A stretch of 34,628 nt of DNA, from contig JAJXTL010000014.1 in assembly GCA_021783855.1 (NCBI GenBank), positions 1 to 34,628 of the forward strand, written 5' to 3'. The notes under the pieces were generated by a model. It had not been told where the DNA came from, made no database searches, and saw nothing but the letters and a program-made list of their open reading frames with translations. The position numbers and the translations under genes were made by a program. Each line of letters starts with the position of its first letter. Within the stretch, counting starts at the first letter, position 1. Shown here piece by piece: positions 8,588 through 16,725 of this stretch. The DNA comes from Pseudomonadota bacterium. Lineage in GTDB: Bacteria; Pseudomonadota; Gammaproteobacteria; Burkholderiales; Gallionellaceae.

Positions 8588-9340
8588 TTAGTCTTTGACT
8601 TTGGTGCGCTGCATGGCGGTGACATAGCGTTGCAACAGAATGGTGGATGTTCCGTCAAGGTCTTTGAATTCACAGCCGGCTCGACGCACAGTTTCGCCAT
8701 CGGGAGTGGAGATGACAACCAGATTTTTTACCTCTATGGTGCCGGTAAATTCACCTGCTTCAAGCAGGTCTATCTTGCAGTTTTTATAGCTATGCCCGGG
8801 AATTAGCACGGTTTCCTGTTCTGCGCAGGTAAGCCCTACGCCTCCGCCACTGATGTCCATGATGGTGACGCCATGAGGTTGATGTTTGTCGGCTTGCTGG
8901 TCGGGAATGACGCAAAGCAGAGGGTGTGAAACGGGTGTGGTCAGCCGATAGTATTCGCGGCGCTGCAGGCGGTAAAGGTTCTGCGGGAAGGGCAGGAAAA
9001 ATGCAGGCTGGCCCTGATAGGTAGCTGCAGCGGCCTGATCGGAGACGAACTGTACCTTGACTTGAGCAAGTGAGCTGACAAAAATCAGTTTTTTGCTTTC
9101 CAGTATTCGCTCATTTTCACGTGATTTCTGGCTTTGTTCCAGCCACAGACCCGATGCATCCACGCCCAGCAGAGTCGTCAGAATGAATTCATTCGCTTCG
9201 GAATAGTAGAGCGCGATGCGTGAACTGCTTTTTACGATGTTTTGTAAAACAAACTCGATTTCGCGGGCCGCAGTGATGCGGTACTGATCATCCTTGCCGC
9301 TGGTGAGGATTTCAATTTTTAACGGAATGTCTTTTTCCAT
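8588..9340 (-). CDS. ycgR: YcgR-type flagellar brake, PilZ c-di-GMP receptor
   Basis: This 250-residue protein combines an N-terminal YcgR domain (about 10-115, beta-rich, including IALYYSEANEFILTTLLG) with a C-terminal PilZ domain (about 125-240). The c-di-GMP-binding signatures are visible: RREYYR (the RxxxR motif, about 126-131) and DISGGGVGL (the D/NxSxxG motif, about 163-171). In Enterobacteriaceae this protein binds the flagellar motor and slows rotation when c-di-GMP is high; the same role is inferred here. It follows the fliK/flhB-like pair by 45 bp and precedes the TPR-glycosyltransferase operon. Length is normal for the family. Confidence 0.9.
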   Translation of the reverse strand: MEKDIPLKIEILTSGKDDQYRITAAREIEFVLQNIVKSSSRIALYYSEANEFILTTLLGVDASGLWLEQSQKSRENERILESKKLIFVSSLAQVKVQFVSDQAAAATYQGQPAFFLPFPQNLYRLQRREYYRLTTPVSHPLLCVIPDQQADKHQPHGVTIMDISGGGVGLTCAEQETVLIPGHSYKNCKIDLLEAGEFTGTIEVKNLVVISTPDGETVRRAGCEFKDLDGTSTILLQRYVTAMQRTKVKD

Positions 9341-9385
9341 ACTGTTGCGACCACTTTATGAAGATTGTCGCACATGATAACAAAA

Positions 9386-9676
9386 TTAAAGCTTGTCTAT
9401 CGGTGGAAAAGCGTGGGGTTTCTCGTGCTCCAGACGATATAGCCAGGCCAATAGTTCGGCGACAGCCAAATAAAGTTGCGGTGGAATTTGCTGATCCAGT
9501 TCCACTTGCATCAACATTCCAACCAAATCAGCGGATTCATGCACGTAAACCCCGTTCTGTTTTGCGCGTTCGATGATGGCCTGGGCGATCAGGCCGCGCC
9601 CCTTTGCGACAACTTTGGGCGCGCCGGTGCCTTGACCATAGGCCAGGGCTACCGCGACTTGTCGGGCCGTTGTCAT
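9386..9676 (-). CDS. Stand-alone FlhB C-terminal-domain protein (FhlB-like)
   Basis: This 96-residue protein matches only the cytoplasmic tail of the export-gate protein FlhB: AVALAYGQGTGAPKVVAKG, followed by the LIAQAIIERAKQNGV helix and IPPQLYLAVAELLAWLYRL. It has no membrane segments, and the autocleavage NPTH motif is not included. Such short FlhB-like proteins often sit next to fliK-like genes and are thought to act in export specificity switching. The start is set by a 4-bp ATGA overlap with the upstream fliK-like gene (ATG 9676-9674, TGA 9675-9673), a stronger argument than the longer open frame reaching 9877. It is not the full-length flhB, which must be elsewhere. Confidence 0.85.
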   Translation of the reverse strand: MTTARQVAVALAYGQGTGAPKVVAKGRGLIAQAIIERAKQNGVYVHESADLVGMLMQVELDQQIPPQLYLAVAELLAWLYRLEHEKPHAFPPIDKL

Positions 9677-10713
9677 GTCTTTTCGATCAGCGCGCCGGCC
9701 AGCGGGATGCCTGCATCCTTCATGGACAGGGCGAGACCCGGCAGTTGCCGGTTGAGCAGTTCGACAGAAGCGGCGTTTGCTGCGTGCAGGGTGAGTTTGA
9801 TTCCGCCCTGGCCGAATATCAGGCGGGCGTGCACATCGCCCAGTCTGGGCAGGGCAAGTTCCATTTCTGTGCTCCACTGGCGCTCATCAGGCTGCAGTGG
9901 CCGATGTTCCGGTTCGCCCTGGATTTCCCACTGCATCTGCTGGCCAGGCCAGACCTGACCTGTCCAGGTGAGTTGATGGGTCTCCAGCGCATGCAGTTGC
10001 TGCTGCACCAGCGGCAGCAATTCCTTGGCAATCGGCAGGTCAGTCGTCACCTTGTCCGGTTGTAGCGCGGAAGATGCGGAAGATGCGGAATTTGTTTGAG
10101 TATCCTGCGCGGTTCTGCCGGGTGCGTTGTCGCGAACTAACTGGTTCTGCGGTTCGATCAGGAGTTGTGCGGTACTGCGAACGCCTGCCACCCATTGTGC
10201 CTGATGGGATTCGTAAAACAGGCCGCTGTTGGCCAGCGCATCGCGCAGACCGGCGGCCAGTTGCTTGCTGTCCGGGGCGGAATTCGCTGTCTGCCACACG
10301 GCGCGGCCCGATGTCGATTCGATGAGGGTTCTGGCAAGCGGCAGATCGGCCAGATTGGCGAGCAGGCGCGAGGTGGAGCTGATCTGGTCGGCAGTGGCGA
10401 TCGGTGTGGTCGATGCTAAAAAACTTAACGTCAGGCGCGGACTTGCGGATTCGACTTTCAAAGTAATGACATTGCCGACTTTTAACTGGCCTGGCAATTG
10501 CATCTGCAAAGTTTGCCCTGCTACCAGCACTTTGAATAATCCCGGGCTTACCTGTTCCTGTATGGTTGCCTGTAACTGCTGACCGGGTTGCAGGGGCGAC
10601 TCATGAATCGCCCCTCCCTTGTCGACAGGGGTTGGGGCGTTGTCCGCCACGATCAGCGGTTTGGCCGTTCGGGCGAGTGCCTGCAGACTGCTGATCAGGT
10701 TGGCGGGCAGCAT
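9673..10713 (-). CDS. fliK: FliK-like flagellar hook-length control protein
   Basis: This 346-residue protein has a low-complexity Gln/Ala/Thr-rich N-terminal two thirds and a compact C-terminal domain (about 265-346) with MELALPRLGDVHARLIFGQG, LTLHAANAASVELLNRQLPGL and a final LAGALIEKT. That matches the FliK C-terminal (Flg_hook) fold, which contacts FlhB during the switch from hook to filament export. The overlap with the FlhB-tail gene supports the assignment. It may be the second FliK-type protein that many betaproteobacteria carry beside the canonical one, so the symbol is tentative. Confidence 0.7.
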   Translation of the reverse strand: MLPANLISSLQALARTAKPLIVADNAPTPVDKGGAIHESPLQPGQQLQATIQEQVSPGLFKVLVAGQTLQMQLPGQLKVGNVITLKVESASPRLTLSFLASTTPIATADQISSTSRLLANLADLPLARTLIESTSGRAVWQTANSAPDSKQLAAGLRDALANSGLFYESHQAQWVAGVRSTAQLLIEPQNQLVRDNAPGRTAQDTQTNSASSASSALQPDKVTTDLPIAKELLPLVQQQLHALETHQLTWTGQVWPGQQMQWEIQGEPEHRPLQPDERQWSTEMELALPRLGDVHARLIFGQGGIKLTLHAANAASVELLNRQLPGLALSMKDAGIPLAGALIEKT

Positions 10714-11018
10714 AAGGTATTCTCAAACAGTATTTTTGCAAGCCTTAGCCGCACGGATTGGTTGTACCTGCACATCATGCAATCCACGTCCTTGCTCCAC
10801 TCGCCCGCGAGTGGTGACGGGGCCGTGGGAGAGGAATATCGCGATACGTATTTGTTCCAACACACCCTCCAAAGGAGCCTGTCAAAGGGATCTGGACGAC
10901 CCCCTTCTTTAGTTCTTGAGCCATACTTGTCAGATCCCTCACATCCGTTCGGGATGACACCACTCTTTTACTCGGGATGACACCACTCTTTCACTCGGGA
11001 CGACGCCCTCCTCAGTCT
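10714..11018. repeat. Intergenic region with REP-like GATGACACCACTCTTT repeats
   Basis: This 305-bp gap between fliT and the fliK-like gene has no convincing gene. The part from about 10873 to 11006 belongs to the interspersed family seen around 16.8-17.7 kb: a GGAGCCTGTC...GGGATCT arm, then GATCCCTCACATCCGTTCGGGATGAC. It ends in two adjacent 23-bp copies of TCGGGATGACACCACTCTTT plus three bases and a partial third copy. The short open frames here are products of the repeat. It separates the fliT and fliK transcription units and may act as a transcript-end hairpin. Confidence 0.7.
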
Positions 11019-11336
11019 TTACTTGGCGCCGTAATAGGCCCTGTTCAGGCGCTGTTCCTGTTGATTGCTCTGCATGATGTCTTTCAGCTGCCTCATCCAG
11101 TGCTGCGTGTTGCTGCGTATTTCGGCATCGTCCGCGAGGGTTTTCCTCAGAAGTTGTACGATGCGCAATCTGCTTGTTTCATCCGGAGGTTCATCAGCCG
11201 ATGCCATACCGGCAACGCGAAGATTCAACTGCCGTTCAAGAGAGATCAGACTGTCCCATTCTCCCCGATCCGCGGCGCTGCGCATCTGACCTGTCAGGGT
11301 GGCGAGAAACTCGTAATCGTTGATGGCCGTGCTCAT
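11019..11336 (-). CDS. fliT: Flagellar protein FliT (FliD export chaperone)
   Basis: This small, all-helical, charged protein of 105 residues lies directly downstream of fliS (5 bp) and fliD. Position and character (EFLATLTGQMRSAADRGEWD at the start, MRQLKDIMQSN near the end) match FliT, the export chaperone of the cap protein FliD and, in enterobacteria, an antagonist of FlhDC. FliT sequences diverge strongly, so gene order carries much of the weight. No signal peptide or membrane segment is present. Confidence 0.8.
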   Translation of the reverse strand: MSTAINDYEFLATLTGQMRSAADRGEWDSLISLERQLNLRVAGMASADEPPDETSRLRIVQLLRKTLADDAEIRSNTQHWMRQLKDIMQSNQQEQRLNRAYYGAK

Positions 11337-11341
11337 GTTCG

Positions 11342-11794
11342 TTAACTTTTTGCGTAAACCAGTTGTTCTGGCTTAACAGATCGCGCGGCAGGTGTGGCGG
11401 CCATGAGGGCAGGCTGGCGTATGCTCTCCCATGCTTCTTTCAATTCGCTCAGCAAACGGGCTACTTCGTCCAGCACTTCCATGTCGCTGTTGATATTGGC
11501 GAACAGCAGTCGATGGCTCATGTATTCGTACAGTGCGGACAGGTTGAGCGCCAGATCGCCGCCGACCTCCTTGTCGAGACTGAGATTCAATCCGTTGTTG
11601 ATGATTTTGATCGCATGGGAGATGGCTTTGCCACGGGCGGGAATGTCGCGGCGCAGGATGCTGTTTTTTGCGTTGGCTATGGCCAGCAGCGCGCCCTGAT
11701 AAAGCATGGAAATCAGCTTGTGCGGGTCGGCCGAAGTGACGCCTGAATCAATACCGACATTGTTATAAGCATTAATTGCGGCAGCTGAGCTCAT
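11342..11794 (-). CDS. fliS: Flagellin export chaperone FliS
   Basis: This 150-residue helical protein has the typical FliS layout: AINAYNNVGIDSGVTSADPH (about 6-25), LISMLYQGALLAIANAK, then NLSALYEYMSHRLLFANI (about 84-101) and LLSELKEAWESI. FliS binds the C-terminal D0 segment of FliC in the cytoplasm and keeps it from polymerising before export. It sits 10 bp after fliD, and fliT follows within 5 bp. The length is slightly above the usual 125-140 because of a short C-terminal tail. Confidence 0.95.
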   Translation of the reverse strand: MSSAAAINAYNNVGIDSGVTSADPHKLISMLYQGALLAIANAKNSILRRDIPARGKAISHAIKIINNGLNLSLDKEVGGDLALNLSALYEYMSHRLLFANINSDMEVLDEVARLLSELKEAWESIRQPALMAATPAARSVKPEQLVYAKS

Positions 11795-11804
11795 GATGGA
11801 ATCC

Positions 11805-13814
11805 TTATAGTTTGGAGAGTTGCTGGGTTAAAAAGGCGCTGGTGCTGTTCATGGTGGTCATCATGTTGTTCAGCGCGGTATATTGGGCTGTGTAGAGCGC
11901 CTGCTTGGCAACCAGGCCTTGTTGCAGTGCCGTGATCTGATTTGCGACAGAGGTCATTTCGTTGTTGATTTCATTCGTGCTCGACGTGAGCGAACCCGTG
12001 CTGGAGACTACCGAGTTGAGATAATTGTTCAGGGTATAGGCATAGCCCTGTGAATAGCTGACCGTGCCGCGCGCACCCAGTGCGCCGCCTGTCACCAGCA
12101 CGGACAAACCCTGCGAATTGCCGCTGGGTGACGTGAGCAGTTGCCCTACACCGGTAGCACCGGCCCCGTTGATAGTGCCTGCCACGTTCACTCCCTGCGT
12201 CGACACCGCTGTGCCGAAAATATTGCTCAGGCCGTTGCCGCCGGTCGCGATCACGCTGGAGGTGATGCCATAGCTGTTGGAAGTAACGCTGATGTCGCCG
12301 GCGCCATTGACCGTGGCGGAAACGGCGGCGCCTGCAGCAGACAGGGTGCTGGAAGCGTTGATTTGGGTTTGCACTGCGGCGGCCAATGCCTGCGTGCTGG
12401 CATAGGTACCGGGGGGGAGTGTAATTGTTGCGTTGGTTCCGTCGATATTCATGTTCAGGGTGTCGTTTGCGCCTGCCGTGATAGTCAGATTCGGTGCCGC
12501 CGTGCCTGTCTCATTGCCTTGCGTGGCGAGTTGCGTAATGCTTACCGGATAGGTGCCTGGTTGTGTGCTGCTGTTGTAGGCGTTGTAGGTGATCAGGCTG
12601 TCTGTGGCGCTGCCTGTGGGGACAAACAGGCCGGCGACACTGGAAAAATTGTTCGTCAGGGCAGAGGAGAGCATGGTACTGTTGACGGCCAGCGTGCCGT
12701 CATGCTGAAAAGTCACACCGATTTGCGAAAGATTGGTTAATGAACCGGCGCCGACAGCCGGCGTGTTCAACAAACCGTTCAGATGGGATTGCATGTTAAG
12801 GATGGCAAGGTTGCCCTGCAAGATTGATGCGGTATTCGTCGAAGCATTATAGGCCGTCAGCGATGTCAGCGTCGTTTTCAGCGCGTTGTCGGCGGTCACA
12901 AAACTGTTCACGTTCTTGGTGACGGTGGCGGTGTCCGGTGCGACTGTCAGCGTAACAGCCGTTGCGGAGGGTTTGGTGAGGTTCACCGTCACGCCGGGAA
13001 TGATGTCCGACACGGTGTTGGTAGCCTTGCTTACCGCGATGCCGTTGACGGTCAGGTTCGCATTGAGCGCTGCGAGAGACTGGTTCAGATTTTGCCCTGT
13101 TGTCGAGGTCGGGTCGTAAGCCAGCAGGGAGCTCACAGTCGCATCGCCCGACACTGCAATGCTCATGCTGTTGGCAGCGCCGGTATTGCTTGACGTCAAT
13201 ACCAGTCGATAAGGCGTGGCGCTGCCGTCATTGATGATGCTGGCGGTAACTCCTATGCCTGCGGCATTGATCGCATCGCGTATGCCCTGCAGCGAATTGT
13301 TGGTGCTGTCGATGGTGACGGTCTTGGTCGCGCTTCCGTTTGAGGTGAAAGTGGTGCCTGCGCCATATGTGCCGCTGGTCGCCGTACCGGTGATGGTGCC
13401 GAAATTGAACGACAGGGTGGTGGTGGCGCCCGTGCCTATCGGTGCGGACAGGCTGGTTTGTCCGGCAGCCACCAGATTTTGTGCCTGCGCAAGATTGCCG
13501 ACTGTAAGGGAATAACTGCCTGATGCGGCGCTGGTCAGGGCGGTAGCCGACAGCACGGTGGGATCGGATGCGGTGGCGGTGACTGCCTTGAAACTGCTGG
13601 CGCTGTTTAGTGTCGACAGCGCAGTCTGGAAGGTGGAAACTGCGCTTTGTACCTGACCGAAGGCGGTCAGCTTGGCCTGATAGGCAGTGTTTACCGTCTG
13701 CAGGGCCGTGATTGGATACTGTTCTGTTGCCATCAGCTGACTGACGAGGAGCGGCACGTTGATGACGCTGGTGCCTATCGCGGGTGCGGTATTGACGCTG
13801 GATGTGGATGACAT
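11805..13814 (-). CDS. fliD: Flagellar hook-associated protein 2 / filament cap FliD
   Basis: FliD forms the pentameric cap that folds exported flagellin at the filament tip. The protein is 669 residues from ATG 13814, which has AAGGA about 7 bp upstream. The open frame extends 39 codons further, but those codons come from an interspersed repeat and are rejected. The N-terminal helix region (LLVSQLMATEQYPITALQ) and the C-terminal coiled segment (EINNEMTSVANQITALQQ...YTALNNMMTTMNS...LTQQLSKL) are diagnostic. The middle is Ser/Thr/Ala/Gly-rich with flagellin-IN-type segments such as LTITAGANDTLNMNIDGTN, making it longer than enterobacterial FliD (about 470). The low-complexity Ser/Thr surface could be glycosylated (inference). 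Confidence 0.95.
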   Translation of the reverse strand: MSSTSSVNTAPAIGTSVINVPLLVSQLMATEQYPITALQTVNTAYQAKLTAFGQVQSAVSTFQTALSTLNSASSFKAVTATASDPTVLSATALTSAASGSYSLTVGNLAQAQNLVAAGQTSLSAPIGTGATTTLSFNFGTITGTATSGTYGAGTTFTSNGSATKTVTIDSTNNSLQGIRDAINAAGIGVTASIINDGSATPYRLVLTSSNTGAANSMSIAVSGDATVSSLLAYDPTSTTGQNLNQSLAALNANLTVNGIAVSKATNTVSDIIPGVTVNLTKPSATAVTLTVAPDTATVTKNVNSFVTADNALKTTLTSLTAYNASTNTASILQGNLAILNMQSHLNGLLNTPAVGAGSLTNLSQIGVTFQHDGTLAVNSTMLSSALTNNFSSVAGLFVPTGSATDSLITYNAYNSSTQPGTYPVSITQLATQGNETGTAAPNLTITAGANDTLNMNIDGTNATITLPPGTYASTQALAAAVQTQINASSTLSAAGAAVSATVNGAGDISVTSNSYGITSSVIATGGNGLSNIFGTAVSTQGVNVAGTINGAGATGVGQLLTSPSGNSQGLSVLVTGGALGARGTVSYSQGYAYTLNNYLNSVVSSTGSLTSSTNEINNEMTSVANQITALQQGLVAKQALYTAQYTALNNMMTTMNSTSAFLTQQLSKL

Positions 13815-13829
13815 GTTGTTTCCTTTACT

Positions 13830-13951
13830 GTGAAACTCGCGCAAGCGTTCGTTTGCTTCCTCGCCCTTCGGGATAATCAGCGACTTGGCTATCGTTTTGT
13901 GATGGCTTAGTCGAATGGCTAGTTGTTTCACCAGAGGATTGAGGTGAGGGA
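13830..13951. repeat. Interspersed palindromic repeat, copy A (split by about 60 bp)
   Basis: Directly upstream of fliD the + strand reads GTGAAACTCGCGCAAGCG TTCGTTTGC TTCCTCGCCCTTCGGG, then about 60 bp of unrelated sequence, then AGAGGATTGAGGTGAGGGA. The two arms match, in order, a contiguous 62-bp copy inside recC at 30417-30478. Copy A therefore looks like the same element with extra sequence at the centre of its hairpin. It produces the false 39-codon N-terminal extension of the fliD frame. Confidence 0.75.
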
Positions 13952-13979
13952 GCCATGTATTTTACGCGTGCCATACCCG

Positions 13980-14393
13980 TCAGGCTTGCTGCGTGATCAG
14001 CAGGCCAAGCGCGGTCGGAACGGACGCCCTTGATAACGTTGCCTGTTGCAGCTGCTCCTGCATGAGCCCGATGGCTTTTGAAATGTCCAGCATCTGCTGA
14101 GTGGGGAACTGCCCGATCACAGCGCCGGTGTTGGTATCCATCAGTTTAACCACGGTCTGTTTTGTTGCAGTGTCCACACTGAACTCCAGGCCTTTGCCGG
14201 ACATGGACTGATTGGTGTTCTGTACCGCACTTTGCAACTGGGCTGTAGATGGCGCTATCAACGGTGCTGTCACTTGTGCTACCGGCGGTGCTACTTTCGG
14301 CATCTGAGCATCGGGGTTTGCAGCTACAGGTGACCCGCTGCCTGCGGTCATGGCCAGCTGGGGTGTTGCATTGCTGGTGTTCTGGATGAGCAT
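13980..14393 (-). CDS. flaG: Flagellar protein FlaG
   Basis: This 137-residue protein starts at ATG 14393, preceded by GGAGAGG four bases upstream; the longer frame from 14432 lacks such a site. The first 70 or so residues are Pro/Ala/Gln-rich and disordered-looking. The C-terminal half carries the FlaG signature: LEFSVDTATKQTVVKLMDTN (about 71-90) and GAVIGQFPTQQMLDISKAIG. FlaG influences filament length in several bacteria, with an unknown mechanism. It lies between fliC and fliD, the usual position. Confidence 0.9.
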   Translation of the reverse strand: MLIQNTSNATPQLAMTAGSGSPVAANPDAQMPKVAPPVAQVTAPLIAPSTAQLQSAVQNTNQSMSGKGLEFSVDTATKQTVVKLMDTNTGAVIGQFPTQQMLDISKAIGLMQEQLQQATLSRASVPTALGLLITQQA

Positions 14394-14495
14394 TTTGCCT
14401 CTCCTTTGATTAATATTAAAGCTGTACCGCAATTAACTGCTGATGAAGGGTGGATACTCACTTGCGCTTTACCCACCCTGCACTACTTAGAGAAG

Positions 14496-14693
14496 CACTG
14501 ATTTATTCTGTCATTCCGAATCTCTCGATTTTACTCGGGATAAACTCCGAGAGGAATCTTTATAAATCAAGTCATTGGATTTCTCGCTTTGCTCGAAATG
14601 ACAATAAATCATTCCGATTTATTCTGTCATTCCGATTTATTCTCCTTTGTCATTCCGAACGCAGAGAGGAATCTTTATGGCAATAAATCAGTG
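14496..14693. mobile_element. MITE-like element with 12-bp terminal inverted repeats between fliC and flaG
   Basis: The 430-bp gap 14394-14823 holds a 198-bp block bounded by CACTGATTTATT (14496-14507) and its exact reverse complement AATAAATCAGTG (14682-14693). Inside are several copies of GTCATTCCGA and two of GAGAGGAATCTTTAT, plus repeated ATAAATCA. It has no coding capacity. It resembles a non-autonomous miniature element or nested REP-type repeats. The 70 bp at the left (14394-14495) include a CACCCT-rich inverted motif also common in intergenic repeats; I see no clear target duplication. Confidence 0.6.
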
Positions 14694-14765
14694 TTTACCT
14701 TGTTGTCTCATCAGAGTAAACAGGCATGGCGGGTATCATTCTCGCTAATACTTGCCATGCACGCT

Positions 14766-14806
14766 TAAAAATCCCGTCCGGTATTTTATATAAATTCCGG
14801 ACGGGA
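14766..14806 (-). terminator. Rho-independent terminator of fliC
   Basis: Read on the - strand, TCCCGTCCGG, a 15-nt loop and CCGGACGGGA form a 10-bp perfect stem followed by TTTTTAAG, 17 bp after the fliC stop. This is a textbook intrinsic terminator and makes fliC a monocistronic unit. Confidence 0.9.
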
Positions 14807-14823
14807 CAGTTGCACTTTTAAAC

Positions 14824-16632
14824 TTAACGCAACAGGGTCATCACCTGGTTAGGCAGTTGATTTGCCTGTGCCAGCATCGCGTTCCCTGCCTGTTGCAGAA
14901 TTTGCGCGCGGGACAGGTTGGCGGTTTCTGCGGCATAGTCGGTGCTCTGAATCCGGCTTTGTGAGGCAGTCAGATTGGTCGCGGTGGTTTGCAAGCTGGT
15001 GACCACTGAAGTGAAGCGGTTCTGATAGGCACCCAACGCGGCTTGTGAGGCGGTTACCTGAGCCAGTGCGCCGTCTATCGTCGCCAGCGCTGCAACTGCG
15101 CCTGCGGTAGTAGAGATATTCACAGACGAGATGGTGGTCATGTTTGAGGTGGACGTAGTGGCAGTCGTGGCGGTTCTGGTTAAACCGTCGATGCTGGAAC
15201 TACCATTGGCTACGGTACCGCCGACCACGATGCCATTAACATTGGTACTGGTGAGGTTCACCGAACTGTGTTGCGACGTGTAGGCGGCGGCAGCCTGTGA
15301 GAATCCGGTTGATACGGATGCACTGTCAATGGATATGGATGCAACCGAGCCATTGGAAGACAGGGTAATCACGCCGTTCGTATCGGTCGATGCGGTGATG
15401 CCGGAAATTCCCTGGCCAAAGGTTGCTGCGGCTGCTGCGGTGTTGAATGCGGCGACAAAATTCTGCGATGAGGTCAGCGCCGAAGTTCCCGTCACACCGG
15501 TTACAAGTATGCCGTTAACGGTCATGCTCGCTGGTGTGCCTGCCGCAAAGGTAGGTGCGGAAACACCTGTCACGGTGTCGCTCAAGGTGGAATTGAAGCC
15601 GGTTGCGGCCACCAGACTGGCTGTGCCGACGCCGGTAATGACGCCGCCGATACTGTTGGTGTTGGCAGTCACATTGATATTTCTGCCGTCGGATGCAGTC
15701 AGGGTAACGACGCCGGTATTCGCATCGGCTGTTGCGGTCACGCCGGATTGCGAGGAAACCAGATTGATCGCTGCGGCTACGTTGGCGCCCTGACCTTGTG
15801 CTGAACCACCAGCGGTTACGGCACCCACGGAAACGCCGTTGATGGAGAACGTATTGGCTGCAATGGCGGTGAAGCCCGTTGCCGCAAGGCCGGTTGCGGT
15901 TGCTGCACCGGCTGTGGCGGTTACGCCTGTAGTCGCTGTAGAAGCATTGATCGCATTGGCGATCGAGAGCGCGCTGGAAGCGCTCTCGCCACCGCCTACG
16001 CCAGCCGTTGAGGCGCCTATTGCAACGCCGTTCAGGGTCAGGGAGCCTGCTGCCAGTGCACTTATTGTGGTAGAGCCTGAAACATTGGCAGAGTAGCTGG
16101 AGCCGCCCACAGCGCCCAGTTGTGAGGTGCTGGCGCTGGCGATCGAAGCGATCTGGATCTGGTTGTTGACACCGGAGTTGGCGCCGACCTGAAATGTCTG
16201 TGCGGTGAACGAGCCGTCCAGCAGTTTCACGCCGTTAAACGCCGAGGTTTGCGAGACGCGCTGAATTTCAGAAGACAGCGATTGCAACTGGTTATTCAGG
16301 GCTGCGCGGTCCGACGCGCTGTTGGTGGCGTTGGAAGCCTGCACGGCCAAATTACGCATGGTTTGCAAGTTGTTGGTGATTTGTGTCAGATCGCCGGCAG
16401 CGGTTTGCGTCAGGGAAATGGCGTCATTTGCGTTCGCTGCGGCCTGGGTATCGCCGCCGATTTGCGAAGTCATCCGGGTGACAATCGCAAATCCTGCGGC
16501 ATTGTCGGCGGCGCTGTTGATTTTCAGGCCGGTAGCCAGGCGCTGCATCGCGGTGGATTGCTGATTTTGCGATGCGTTCAGAGCCATCTGAACGTTCAGC
16601 GAATTCATGTTGGTATTAATAAAAGTAGGCAT
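14824..16632 (-). CDS. fliC: Flagellin FliC
   Basis: This is the 602-residue filament subunit. The conserved N-terminal D0/D1 region (about 1-170) includes INTNMNSLNVQMALNASQNQ, MQRLATGLKINSAADNAAG and NNLQTMRNLAVQASN. The C-terminal D1/D0 region (about 515-602) includes AALGAYQNRFTSVVTSLQTT and ends in ANQLPNQVMTLLR, the FliS-binding segment. The variable centre (about 175-510) is almost free of charged residues, rich in Ala/Gly/Ser/Thr/Val, and holds three or four degenerate flagellin-IN-type units (LTLNGVAIG, FSINGVSVG, MTVNGILV, VNGIVVGG). AAGGAG precedes ATG by 7-8 bp. A σ28 promoter lies about 95 bp upstream. The many Ser/Thr suit O-glycosylation by nearby glycosyltransferases (inference). 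Confidence 0.97.
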   Translation of the reverse strand: MPTFINTNMNSLNVQMALNASQNQQSTAMQRLATGLKINSAADNAAGFAIVTRMTSQIGGDTQAAANANDAISLTQTAAGDLTQITNNLQTMRNLAVQASNATNSASDRAALNNQLQSLSSEIQRVSQTSAFNGVKLLDGSFTAQTFQVGANSGVNNQIQIASIASASTSQLGAVGGSSYSANVSGSTTISALAAGSLTLNGVAIGASTAGVGGGESASSALSIANAINASTATTGVTATAGAATATGLAATGFTAIAANTFSINGVSVGAVTAGGSAQGQGANVAAAINLVSSQSGVTATADANTGVVTLTASDGRNINVTANTNSIGGVITGVGTASLVAATGFNSTLSDTVTGVSAPTFAAGTPASMTVNGILVTGVTGTSALTSSQNFVAAFNTAAAAATFGQGISGITASTDTNGVITLSSNGSVASISIDSASVSTGFSQAAAAYTSQHSSVNLTSTNVNGIVVGGTVANGSSSIDGLTRTATTATTSTSNMTTISSVNISTTAGAVAALATIDGALAQVTASQAALGAYQNRFTSVVTSLQTTATNLTASQSRIQSTDYAAETANLSRAQILQQAGNAMLAQANQLPNQVMTLLR

Positions 16633-16725
16633 TTCGTTTCTCCTTGAAAAGTAACTGTGTTAGGCATCTGCCGTTTACTTTGGTTTGCCGTTTGCTGCTG
16701 GCTTGATCAACCGCCGTTATTCCAG

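Noticed and set aside
12141..12740. 199-codon + strand frame opposite fliD
   Set aside because: It is a shadow of the biased Ala/Thr/Gly codons of fliD; no family resemblance.
13815..13931. 39-codon N-terminal extension of the fliD frame
   Set aside because: It is translated from an interspersed repeat, lies outside FliD similarity, and ATG 13814 has a good Shine-Dalgarno.
14450..14686. 78-codon frame between flaG and fliC
   Set aside because: It is made of GTCATTCCGA repeats inside a MITE-like block.
15329..15793. 154-codon + strand frame opposite fliC
   Set aside because: It is an antisense shadow of the low-complexity flagellin core, rich in Val/Ala/Pro as expected from that codon use.
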